Below, one piece after another: positions 39,067 to 46,716 of a stretch of DNA of 64,000 bases. The notes under the pieces were generated by a model. The model saw only the letters and a program-made list of their open reading frames with translations, was not told the origin of the DNA and searched no databases. The DNA comes from an uncultured Paracoccaceae bacterium (GTDB lineage: Bacteria; Pseudomonadota; Alphaproteobacteria; Rhodobacterales; Rhodobacteraceae). Numbering within the stretch: the stretch's first letter is position 1; the number at the start of each line of letters is the position of its first letter. The stretch is taken from positions 23,142 through 87,141 of the forward strand of contig CALDUK010000021.1 in assembly GCA_937924905.1 (NCBI GenBank), in the 5' to 3' direction. Position numbers and translations under genes: made by a program.

Positions 39067-40127
39067 GTCACTCTTTCCTCGCTTGTGCGGGCGGTTTGCG
39101 CCAGAATGCGCGGGCCGATTTCTGAAAGCGTCGCCACATCGACCGCCGCGCCCAGGTTGCGCGCCGCCCGCGGCATGCCGTCGATCACCGAGGACGCGCT
39201 GTCTTGCGCCAATGTGTAAGCCCCCGCTTCGCGCAGAACCAACATTGCATCAGCCCCATCGCGGCCCATGCCCGTCAAGATGACGCTGACCATTTGCGGC
39301 GCATGCGGCAGGGCTGACAGGAACAACTGATTGACCGCAGGCACATAGGGTTCCGTCCCTTCGCTGGGCACATGTTCAACCCGCAGCCTGTCGTGGCGCG
39401 CAAACCGGGTGTGGTGGTCACCACCGGGCGCCAGCATTACTTTCCCCGGGGCCAGTGCTGCGCCGTCTGTGGCAAGCCGCACGTCTGGCTGGCAGTTTTT
39501 ATTCAGCCGTGACGCAAAGCTTTCCAAAAACGTGGCAGGCATATGCTGGGCAATCAGCGTTGGCGGGCAGTCGCGCGGGAACGTGGCCAGTACTGTCAAA
39601 AGCGCATCAACCCCGCCGGTTGAACTGCCAATAGCCACGACTTTGCCATTCCAGCGAAAAGACGGGGCGACAGGCGCATCCCCGACGACGATTGGCGCGG
39701 GACGCCGCGACCGGACGTTGCTGTTGGCCGCCATCAGGACGGTGTCGATTAGATCGGTTGCCCGGTTCTGTTTGCGCAGCTGGCCCAGATCAACACATTC
39801 GACCGCACCCAGCGCAAGCGCTTTCACCGCCTCGTTGCTTTTTTCCGTCGTCCGCGTCGACACCATCACCACCGGCATCGGGCGAAGCTTCATCAGCTTT
39901 TCCAGAAATTCCAGACCGCTCATCCGCGGCATGACGACATCAAGGGTGATAACATCGGGATTGGTCGATCGGATCAGCGTGCGCGCCTCATAAGGGTCGC
40001 CCGCTTCGCCAACAATTTCAATTCTGGGTGACGCGCTTAGCATCGAACGGATCAGCGCGCGGACCGACCGCGTGTCGTCAACGATGCAGACCCGTGTCGG
40101 GCGCGTAAGTGAGGATCGCTCAAGCAT
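39063..40127 (-). CDS. cheB: Chemotaxis response regulator / protein-glutamate methylesterase CheB
   Basis: Receiver VCIVDDTRSVRALI, DVITLDVVMPRMSG; esterase AIGSSTGGVDAL, GMGRDGADAM. Confidence 0.95.
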   Translation of the reverse strand: MLERSSLTRPTRVCIVDDTRSVRALIRSMLSASPRIEIVGEAGDPYEARTLIRSTNPDVITLDVVMPRMSGLEFLEKLMKLRPMPVVMVSTRTTEKSNEAVKALALGAVECVDLGQLRKQNRATDLIDTVLMAANSNVRSRRPAPIVVGDAPVAPSFRWNGKVVAIGSSTGGVDALLTVLATFPRDCPPTLIAQHMPATFLESFASRLNKNCQPDVRLATDGAALAPGKVMLAPGGDHHTRFARHDRLRVEHVPSEGTEPYVPAVNQLFLSALPHAPQMVSVILTGMGRDGADAMLVLREAGAYTLAQDSASSVIDGMPRAARNLGAAVDVATLSEIGPRILAQTARTSEERVT

Positions 40128-40195
40128 GAAAGTCGCCGGTGAAACTTGCACCGGTGATCTTTCATACGCGGCTTAAAAAACGGTTGATCCCGGTC

Positions 40196-40837
40196 TTAGC
40201 TGTCGAGGGCGAAACGCAGGTACAGCCCTTCGCAATAGATTTCGGCCGTCTCGCCGACATGGAACATCGTGTAGGACAAGGCGGTTTCGCGCAAACGCCG
40301 CACACCGGTCCGCGACAACAACATTGCTGCTTCGCGGTCGCGGTTCATGCCGTTCTTTTCATCCGAACAGATGATCTGGCGTGGCGACATCATAATTTCG
40401 GACGATGGCGCGCCTGCGCCAAACGCTCCGGGGGCGAAACACACGGGGTTGCTGTCTTCCTTGGTCGACAGGATCGCTTCGTCCAGTTGAATGCGCGTCA
40501 ACCATTGTACCCGCAGATAGCGACCATCGCGCGTCAATACTTCGTCGCCCTTGCGCAATGCGGCGGCGGGCACATCGCCAAAGGACGTGCGCACGCGGGT
40601 CATCGGCGCCAGTCCCGGCAGCGGCCAGGCTTCCAGCCCGTCCTGTCGTACGGCCGTCCGGGTTGTCAGTTCGCGCTGTGCGACGACAAGTTCTTCCTTG
40701 GTTTTCGAAATCTGCGCGGCGCGCTGCATCTGTCGGGCGCGTTCCGCTTTTGAATCCTGCGCCGCGTTTCTGATTTTCTTGAACGCACCGCGAATGCCAG
40801 CGGTTACATCAGCGTCAGTTTCACTCCAGGTACTCAT
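40196..40837 (-). CDS. Hint (Hedgehog/intein)-domain protein
   Basis: GLAPMTRVRTSFGDVPAAALRKGDEVLTRDGRYLRVQWLTR and C-terminal MSPRQIICSDEKNG. Confidence 0.75.
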   Translation of the reverse strand: MSTWSETDADVTAGIRGAFKKIRNAAQDSKAERARQMQRAAQISKTKEELVVAQRELTTRTAVRQDGLEAWPLPGLAPMTRVRTSFGDVPAAALRKGDEVLTRDGRYLRVQWLTRIQLDEAILSTKEDSNPVCFAPGAFGAGAPSSEIMMSPRQIICSDEKNGMNRDREAAMLLSRTGVRRLRETALSYTMFHVGETAEIYCEGLYLRFALDS

Positions 40838-41214
40838 ACCACTACCTCGTCACACAATTTGACCGCTTGCGCGGCGTCGCACACATTGAGGGACAAGGTG
40901 AAAGAGCCTTTTCCCAAGCGTCCAACCGGATGACAGCGCACATCGCCAAATCACACCCAATCGGCGCGCCGTTACACAGCAGACCCCTGCAACCGTTATA
41001 TCAAAATTCACCAGCTTTTGGGGAATTTATGGGCATAAGCCGACAATTTGTACCCGGTTGTTTCGCAGCGCCGAACAGTTTCGGGTGTTTCTGTCAAACA
41101 CAGAAAGAAACCGATACAATGCGCCAAACCGCGCGCATGGATCGCGTAACGTCAGACCGCCGGTTCGTGGCAGGTACTCTTTGCCGCAAACCAAGACAAA
41201 GGACGCATCGGACG

Positions 41215-41811
41215 ATGATGCCAGATCAAAATTTGATCGCCTGCCCGGTTTGCGACGCGCTGTATCACGTCGCGCCAGGCACCGGGCTGACATGCAAAAG
41301 ATGCCACACCGCGCTCATCGTTGCCGAGAAACGCGCGGGCGTCGCGCTTTTGGTCACGACGCTTTTGTCCGTGATGCTTGTTTTTGGCGCTGTCAGCCTG
41401 CCGTTTCTCAGCATCACGCGCTTTTGGATCACCAGCGAGACAACATTGGTCGGGGCGGCTTTCGCCTTTGATCCCCCCCTTCTTATCCTTTCGCTGGCTG
41501 TTCTGGCCTTGGTCCTGTTGTTGCCCACAGCTCGCCTTCTGTTGACGCTTTATGTTGTTACACCGCTGGTGCTAGCGCGCGCGCCCTGGCCCCGGGCCGC
41601 AACCGCCTATCGCTGGTCGGAAAGCCTGAGACCCTGGTCCATGGCCGAAGTGTTCGCCATTGGCTGTGGCGTGGCCTTATTGAAGATCGCCGATATGGCC
41701 GAGGTGACATTCGGACCGGCCTTCTATCTTTTCGCCGCGCTTGTCATCACGCTTTGGGTGCAGGACCGCATGGTCTGCCGATACGGCATCTGGCGGGCGC
41801 TTCGGGCATGA
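41215..41811 (+). CDS. PqiA/LetA-like paraquat-inducible protein A (first half)
   Basis: Zn-ribbon CPVCDALYHVAPGTGLTCKRC then four TM segments. Confidence 0.85.
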   Translation: MMPDQNLIACPVCDALYHVAPGTGLTCKRCHTALIVAEKRAGVALLVTTLLSVMLVFGAVSLPFLSITRFWITSETTLVGAAFAFDPPLLILSLAVLALVLLLPTARLLLTLYVVTPLVLARAPWPRAATAYRWSESLRPWSMAEVFAIGCGVALLKIADMAEVTFGPAFYLFAALVITLWVQDRMVCRYGIWRALRA

Positions 41812-42425
41812 ACGATAGTGTCACTGCAAAATCACAAGGGCTGGTTGGCTGTCGGCGGTGCGCTCGTGTCTGGCCGATTGCAACAACACGCTGCGGGCTG
41901 TGCGGCGGACGCATGAACAGCCGAACCCGTCGCAGCCTGACATGGGTCTGGATTTGGTGGGGTTTGGGCGTGCTGGCTTATATCCCCGCCAATCTTATGC
42001 CGATGCTTAAGACGCGTCTTTTGTTTGCCGTCAGCGACGACACCATTCTGGGTGGCGCGTATAAGCTGGCCGAGCACGGCTCGCCTGGCGTGGCGGCGGT
42101 GATTGTTCTGGCGTCTCTGATCATTCCGGTCGCCAAATTCGCAGCCATCGCGTGGCTGGCCCTGACCGTTCAGATGGGGCGTCGGTCCCATCCGAACAGG
42201 CGACACCGGCTTTTTAAAACGGTCGAACGTATCGGGCGCTGGTCAATGGTCGATGTTTTCGTCGTCGCCATTCTGGCGTCACTTGTTCAGTTTTCGGTGC
42301 TGGCCACGGTGACGCCAGGACCGGCGGCCCTGGCGTTTGCTGTGTCTGTGATCTGCACGATGTTCGCCGCCCTCAGCTTTGACAGCCGCATGATCTGGGA
42401 TCTGGACGAACCGGCAGATGGCTAG
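41808..42425 (+). CDS. PqiA/LetA-like paraquat-inducible protein A (second half)
   Basis: CRRCARVWPIATTRCGLCGGRM Zn-ribbon; YIPANLMPMLKT motif; ATGA overlap with the upstream gene. Confidence 0.85.
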   Translation: MNDSVTAKSQGLVGCRRCARVWPIATTRCGLCGGRMNSRTRRSLTWVWIWWGLGVLAYIPANLMPMLKTRLLFAVSDDTILGGAYKLAEHGSPGVAAVIVLASLIIPVAKFAAIAWLALTVQMGRRSHPNRRHRLFKTVERIGRWSMVDVFVVAILASLVQFSVLATVTPGPAALAFAVSVICTMFAALSFDSRMIWDLDEPADG

Positions 42426-44032
42426 CCCGAAAGCGCAATCACCTTGCCACTGTCCAGCAACCCGCCCCATCGCAACTGCGAAATTGGATAGACGTCGTCC
42501 TGGACCAAGCTGTCCTGACCGAAATCGGGTTCGAACACCTTCAATCGTTCGGCTGTGCGCGCGGCATCATCCATATGCGCTGTGGCACCATAGAGCACGG
42601 TCAGGTGACGCAAGGGCGGTCGGGCGCCATGCGCCATCGCCTGCGCATCTTCGGCCTTTTGCAAAGCGTCGGTCTTGTGGCCCGTCAGCGCAGCCGTCAG
42701 ACATTGGCCAAAGTCCCACCAATGCCCGAACAGCGACCCCGAGCTCATTTTTTGAGCGCGCAGGGCCAATGCATGAGCTTCCTTGATTTCACCCGCATAT
42801 AGCTTGGCCGTTGCAAGACTGTTCCAGGCCAAGGGATTGGCCGGGTTCAGGCGGACGCTTCGGCGGGCCAGTTCCATGCAGACATTCACGTCTTTGTCCA
42901 ACACCAGCCGGGTATTCGCGACAGCGGCGACGACCATTGAATTCATCGGCTCGCGTTCCATCGCCAGAACGGCCAGCCTGCGCGCTTCGTCGGGCAGGTT
43001 TTCAGACCGGCCTTCGTGCTTTTCGACATATTGGATGACGCGCAACTGCGCCCGCCAGGCCGACGCCAACGCGCCCGCGCCCAGGTCTTCGGCCTTGGTT
43101 AGCATTTGATCTGCTTCCACCAGGCTTTCGGGCTTTAGCGTAAAAATGCGCCGGATGGCCAAACGTGTCAGCAGGTTTGGATCGCGAATATCCCGAATGT
43201 CAGTCACATGGCCGGTCATCGCTTCGGCCAAAGAATCGATCAGCTGATTGCCGAGCGATACGATATGCAGATCCTCAACCGGCGGCGCGCCGCGCAACTG
43301 GGTCGAGGTCATGCCCGACCAGACCAGCGTTTCCGGGACGCCGTGGCGGACGCGCGTGCGCAACCCCACCGTCGCACCTTCTCCGCGATACGCCTGAACT
43401 TCCACGCGGAAGGCGTTCGGATCGGCTGATTTTCCATCGATCCGCACTTCGGCTGACAGTGTTTCGCGCATTGAACGCGCGACACAATCCACGAAGACAT
43501 CTTCGATCAATCCCAAATCGCTGTTTTTGGCGCTGAGCGGTTGGAACAGAACCACCGGGCGCGCCGGAATGATGCGCGGGATATGCGCATCTGCGATGAC
43601 CGTTTCCTGCGGTTCGGGGACCGGTGGCTTGCGGTAATGCTCCAGCCAATCCCCGACCCCGTGATCGCCATCGATCAATTGGATGCCTTCCAGAAACTCG
43701 GCCCCATCCGCGCCCGGGACAAGCCAGACATGTTTAAGGTCAAGCGTCACACTACGGCGATCCGCCACGAGCGCGGCGCGGTGATCGCCAAGCGATCTGC
43801 GAATTTCGCTCAGCGCCTGACGCAGGCTGGTAGAGGCCTTGCTGGCATCCTTACCCGGCCATAGACGTTTCTGAAGCCACAGGCGGCCACGACCGCCTGT
43901 TTCGCTTGTTGCCAGCAAGGCCAGCAGCGTTTGTGATTTCGCGCTTTTCGGCGCGAAGTTCGTTCCATCGGCGTCTTCCAGGCGGAAGCGCCCATACATG
44001 TACATTGTCAATTTTGCGTTTAGCAGCACCAT
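42422..44032 (-). CDS. SARP/BTAD-type winged-helix transcriptional regulator with TPR-like C-terminal region
   Basis: SKSQTLLALLATS...GRGRLWLQKRLWPGKDASKASTSLRQALSEIRRSLGDH; start position uncertain. Confidence 0.75.
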   Translation of the reverse strand: MVLLNAKLTMYMYGRFRLEDADGTNFAPKSAKSQTLLALLATSETGGRGRLWLQKRLWPGKDASKASTSLRQALSEIRRSLGDHRAALVADRRSVTLDLKHVWLVPGADGAEFLEGIQLIDGDHGVGDWLEHYRKPPVPEPQETVIADAHIPRIIPARPVVLFQPLSAKNSDLGLIEDVFVDCVARSMRETLSAEVRIDGKSADPNAFRVEVQAYRGEGATVGLRTRVRHGVPETLVWSGMTSTQLRGAPPVEDLHIVSLGNQLIDSLAEAMTGHVTDIRDIRDPNLLTRLAIRRIFTLKPESLVEADQMLTKAEDLGAGALASAWRAQLRVIQYVEKHEGRSENLPDEARRLAVLAMEREPMNSMVVAAVANTRLVLDKDVNVCMELARRSVRLNPANPLAWNSLATAKLYAGEIKEAHALALRAQKMSSGSLFGHWWDFGQCLTAALTGHKTDALQKAEDAQAMAHGARPPLRHLTVLYGATAHMDDAARTAERLKVFEPDFGQDSLVQDDVYPISQLRWGGLLDSGKVIALSG

Positions 44033-44205
44033 TTCGACCCCTCGGGCATTGCTCACTCGTAAAGTGCAACATGTATGGCGGAATTTTTCAAGAAATTGGC
44101 CGGATTTGCGAAGTGTTAATCTTCCGTTAATTCGTGATCGGCCGCTTGCGAGGCGCAACTGAACCCGTCCAGAGTGTTCTCAGTGGGATGCGAGGGAGTT
44201 TAGGA

Positions 44206-44304
44206 ATGCCATCACAAAGCCAAGCCCAGAACGGTTTTCTGAGTGGATTACGGCAGGTTACCGGCATACCGACCCTGTTTTTGGGGAAAGTTCACCGCAC
44301 CTGA
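44206..44304 (+). CDS. Candidate 32-codon small ORF MPSQSQAQNGFLSGLRQVTGIPTLFLGKVHRT
   Basis: ATG preceded by GAGGGAG SD-like sequence; below the 60-aa cut-off of the ORF track; followed by a same-strand rho-independent terminator. Confidence 0.45.
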   Translation: MPSQSQAQNGFLSGLRQVTGIPTLFLGKVHRT

Positions 44305-44340
44305 CGTGATTGTATCACCAGTACATTTTTAGCACGCAAT

Positions 44341-44378
44341 GGGTCGGTGGATCGTGACCACCGACCCGCTTTATTTTT
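44341..44378 (+). terminator. Rho-independent terminator GGGTCGGTGG-N7-CCACCGACCC-GCTTTATTTTT
   Basis: 10-bp perfect stem followed by a T-rich tract on the + strand. Confidence 0.88.
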
Positions 44379-44386
44379 CAACGAAA

Positions 44387-44857
44387 TCAGCGATTCTCTA
44401 TCAGCAGCGTTTCAATCAGCGGCACACCATCGACCGCCAGAGCGTGATGATCATTGGTATTCAGCGACACCGACACTTGCACCTGGCCCGCAGGCAGTGC
44501 GGCAATGTGGAACCAGTCGCCGTACACACGCGCGCGTTTTTCGCCATTGATGTAAAGATGCGCATGGCCTTCGCCGTCCTTATGGGTCGCCCCTGCATTG
44601 GCGGCGGCAAAGGTAAAATTCCAGGTTTGGATATGCAGGTTCCACCCTGTTTCCGGGTCTTTCACAACGCTCAGCTTCAAGCCCGGCGCACCAGGCCCCG
44701 CTGGCACCGAGACGACCGTTTCGTGGTTGTGGGCCGAATGGTCCACCTCACCCACCGTCAGGTCGTGGTCCATTGCTGGCTGGTCCGCGCCCAGCCAAAA
44801 GCCAATCCCGCCCCCAAAGGCCAGCCCGATGATCAGGAAAGCAACCGCGCGCATCAT
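44387..44857 (-). CDS. His-rich membrane-anchored/exported hypothetical protein
   Basis: N-terminal hydrophobic segment then DHSAHNHETV, GATHKDGEGHAHLYI; downstream of cobF. Confidence 0.65.
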   Translation of the reverse strand: MMRAVAFLIIGLAFGGGIGFWLGADQPAMDHDLTVGEVDHSAHNHETVVSVPAGPGAPGLKLSVVKDPETGWNLHIQTWNFTFAAANAGATHKDGEGHAHLYINGEKRARVYGDWFHIAALPAGQVQVSVSLNTNDHHALAVDGVPLIETLLIENR

Positions 44858-44895
44858 GGCGTCAGAAAAGACAATTCGCTGCGATCCCGCAAGGC

Positions 44896-45630
44896 TCAGT
44901 TTGTCGCGCGCGCCAGAAGATAGGTGTCCATGATCCATCCATGGTCGGCCCGCGCATTGGCGCGACGCTGCATAATATCGCCGGCCACCTCGCCCAGCGC
45001 GCCTGTGACCAGCATCTGATTGTCCATGCCCAGAAAAGCGCCCCACCAGATCTGAACGCCTGTCGGATCAAGCGTTTGAAAGCTGCATTCCCCGTCCAGC
45101 AGAACCGCGACACGCTGAGCGGTGTCGGGCCAACCGCCGTCGCGCAGCTGGCGCCCTGTGGTGATCACGACTGGCCCGTTCACCGTGTTCAACGGGATCG
45201 CATGAGCGGCGGTCAAAGCCTGCAGCGCGGTGATGCCGGGAATGACGCGGCAGGCCGGCCGCGGTGTCAGCCGGGCGGCAATGCGAAGCGTGGAATCGTA
45301 CAGCGACGGATCCCCCCAGACCAGCAAACCCACATGCCGCGTGCCCGGTGGGACTGCCTGTCGCCAGACAGCCGCAATCCGGTCGTGCCAGTCATCCACG
45401 CGCTGTGTGTAATCGCCCGTCTCATCGCGCACCGGCATGTCAAATTCGACCACCGGTGTGTCCGGGGCATGGGTTGCCAAAAGGATGCGCCTGAGGTCGG
45501 CCAGATCATCTTTGCCGGTGCCTTTGCGCGGGATCAGGACCAGATCGACCCCACGCATGGCGTCGATCCCGGCCAGCGTGACATGATCAAGACTGCCCGT
45601 CCCGATGCCGATAAGGGTAAGCTGTTCCAT
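44896..45630 (-). CDS. cobF: Precorrin-6A synthase (deacetylating), CobF
   Basis: MEQLTLIGIGTGSLDHVTLAGIDAMRGVDLVLIPRKG SAM methyltransferase of cobalamin pathway; riboswitch upstream of operon. Confidence 0.9.
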   Translation of the reverse strand: MEQLTLIGIGTGSLDHVTLAGIDAMRGVDLVLIPRKGTGKDDLADLRRILLATHAPDTPVVEFDMPVRDETGDYTQRVDDWHDRIAAVWRQAVPPGTRHVGLLVWGDPSLYDSTLRIAARLTPRPACRVIPGITALQALTAAHAIPLNTVNGPVVITTGRQLRDGGWPDTAQRVAVLLDGECSFQTLDPTGVQIWWGAFLGMDNQMLVTGALGEVAGDIMQRRANARADHGWIMDTYLLARATN

Positions 45631-45664
45631 AAAGGAAGGGCGCCCGCAGGCGCCCTGATCCGAT

Positions 45665-46345
45665 CTATTGAGCGCGCGCGTAAAGCCGGTCGTCGACTGC
45701 CGCACTGCCTTCAAGATTGCGCATCGTCTTGGCCGTGGCCAGTACAGCGATATCGACAATCGGTTCGATCACGATGACCAGAAGATAAGCCGCCCCAAAG
45801 GTCGCAACCGACGCAAAGGTTTCAGCACCGACGCCCTGACCGTAAAAGACCCAGAACGCGACCCAGGCGATCACCCCGCCCTGATAGGCAGCGGACAGTT
45901 TCAGAACCTCGGCATAGTCCAGATCGACATAGGCCTTGCCCGCCGGGATAACCCGCTTGGCCAGCGCATGGATGGCGAACATCGGCACAAGCAACGTGGT
46001 GACGTTGACGAAATACATCGGCATATCGCTGGGCGCGAACAAAAGCCCTTGAAGCCCAAGCCCGGCGGCCAGCCCGAAGGCGGCAGGCCCGACGCCCAGG
46101 ATCAGCAACAATGTCGTGCCAAGGATGAAATGCACTTCGGACACGCCAACCGGGAAATGCGGCAGGACTTCAAAGAACACAAACGTGCCAATCGCCGCCA
46201 GAGCAGCCCTCAGCGCGAACGACCCGACATTGCGCCGCTGGATGTCTTCAAATGCCAGTTTGGCCCCATAGCCCAACGATGCCGCCGCCGTTCCAACGGC
46301 CAGAGCCATTTTCGCACCGTCCACGATACCCGGTTCGATATGCAT
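45665..46345 (-). CDS. CbiM-like energy-coupling factor (cobalt) transporter permease
   Basis: MHIEPGIVDGAKMALAVGTAAASLGYG, VSEVHFILGTTLLLILGVGPAAFGLAAGLGLQGLLFA. Confidence 0.85.
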   Translation of the reverse strand: MHIEPGIVDGAKMALAVGTAAASLGYGAKLAFEDIQRRNVGSFALRAALAAIGTFVFFEVLPHFPVGVSEVHFILGTTLLLILGVGPAAFGLAAGLGLQGLLFAPSDMPMYFVNVTTLLVPMFAIHALAKRVIPAGKAYVDLDYAEVLKLSAAYQGGVIAWVAFWVFYGQGVGAETFASVATFGAAYLLVIVIEPIVDIAVLATAKTMRNLEGSAAVDDRLYARAQ

Positions 46346-46409
46346 ATTTTCTCTCCTCTGTCCGCCCCGCCGGCGACGCTGTTGGGCCGGTGTCCCGGCA
46401 TAAAAATTG

Positions 46410-46545
46410 CGACGCAGGTTTCCTGGCTTGTGGGTCCGTGCCCTGTCCTGTCCTTCCCAGCCGGTTGGCCAGTGGTTCATGCAGGCAGGCTCGCCACGTA
46501 CAGTTGCGGGGGCAGCCGGGGCTTTGAACCCCGTTCCCTTGACGT
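46410..46545 (-). promoter_or_regulatory. Cobalamin (AdoCbl) riboswitch
   Basis: Minus strand carries GGCTGCCCCCGCAACTGT and the B12 box AAGCCAGGAAACCTGC in correct order upstream of the CbiM-like gene. Confidence 0.92.
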
Positions 46546-46716
46546 CAGCTATAGGTGTGAAGCCCATGACCCGCACTGTCAAGAAGCCGCAGCGTCAGGC
46601 GAGGCGGCATTCGCGACACCGCCACCGGCCAGTTTCCGCCTGCCATCCGGGCCGGGCCAAACAAGCTTAACGCGTTTTTAAGGCCCCGTCGTCATGCAAC
46701 CCCAAAGCTGCAATCT

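Noticed and set aside
45665-46582. 305-aa ORF-track version of the CbiM-like protein
   Set aside because: Its first 79 codons translate the cobalamin riboswitch; true start is MHIEPG at 46345.
46640-46716. tRNA-Thr-like direct repeat at the left edge of the RTX/GT block
   Set aside because: I looked for a copy of the tRNA-Thr 3' end and could not see one, so a classical att-bounded island is not claimed.
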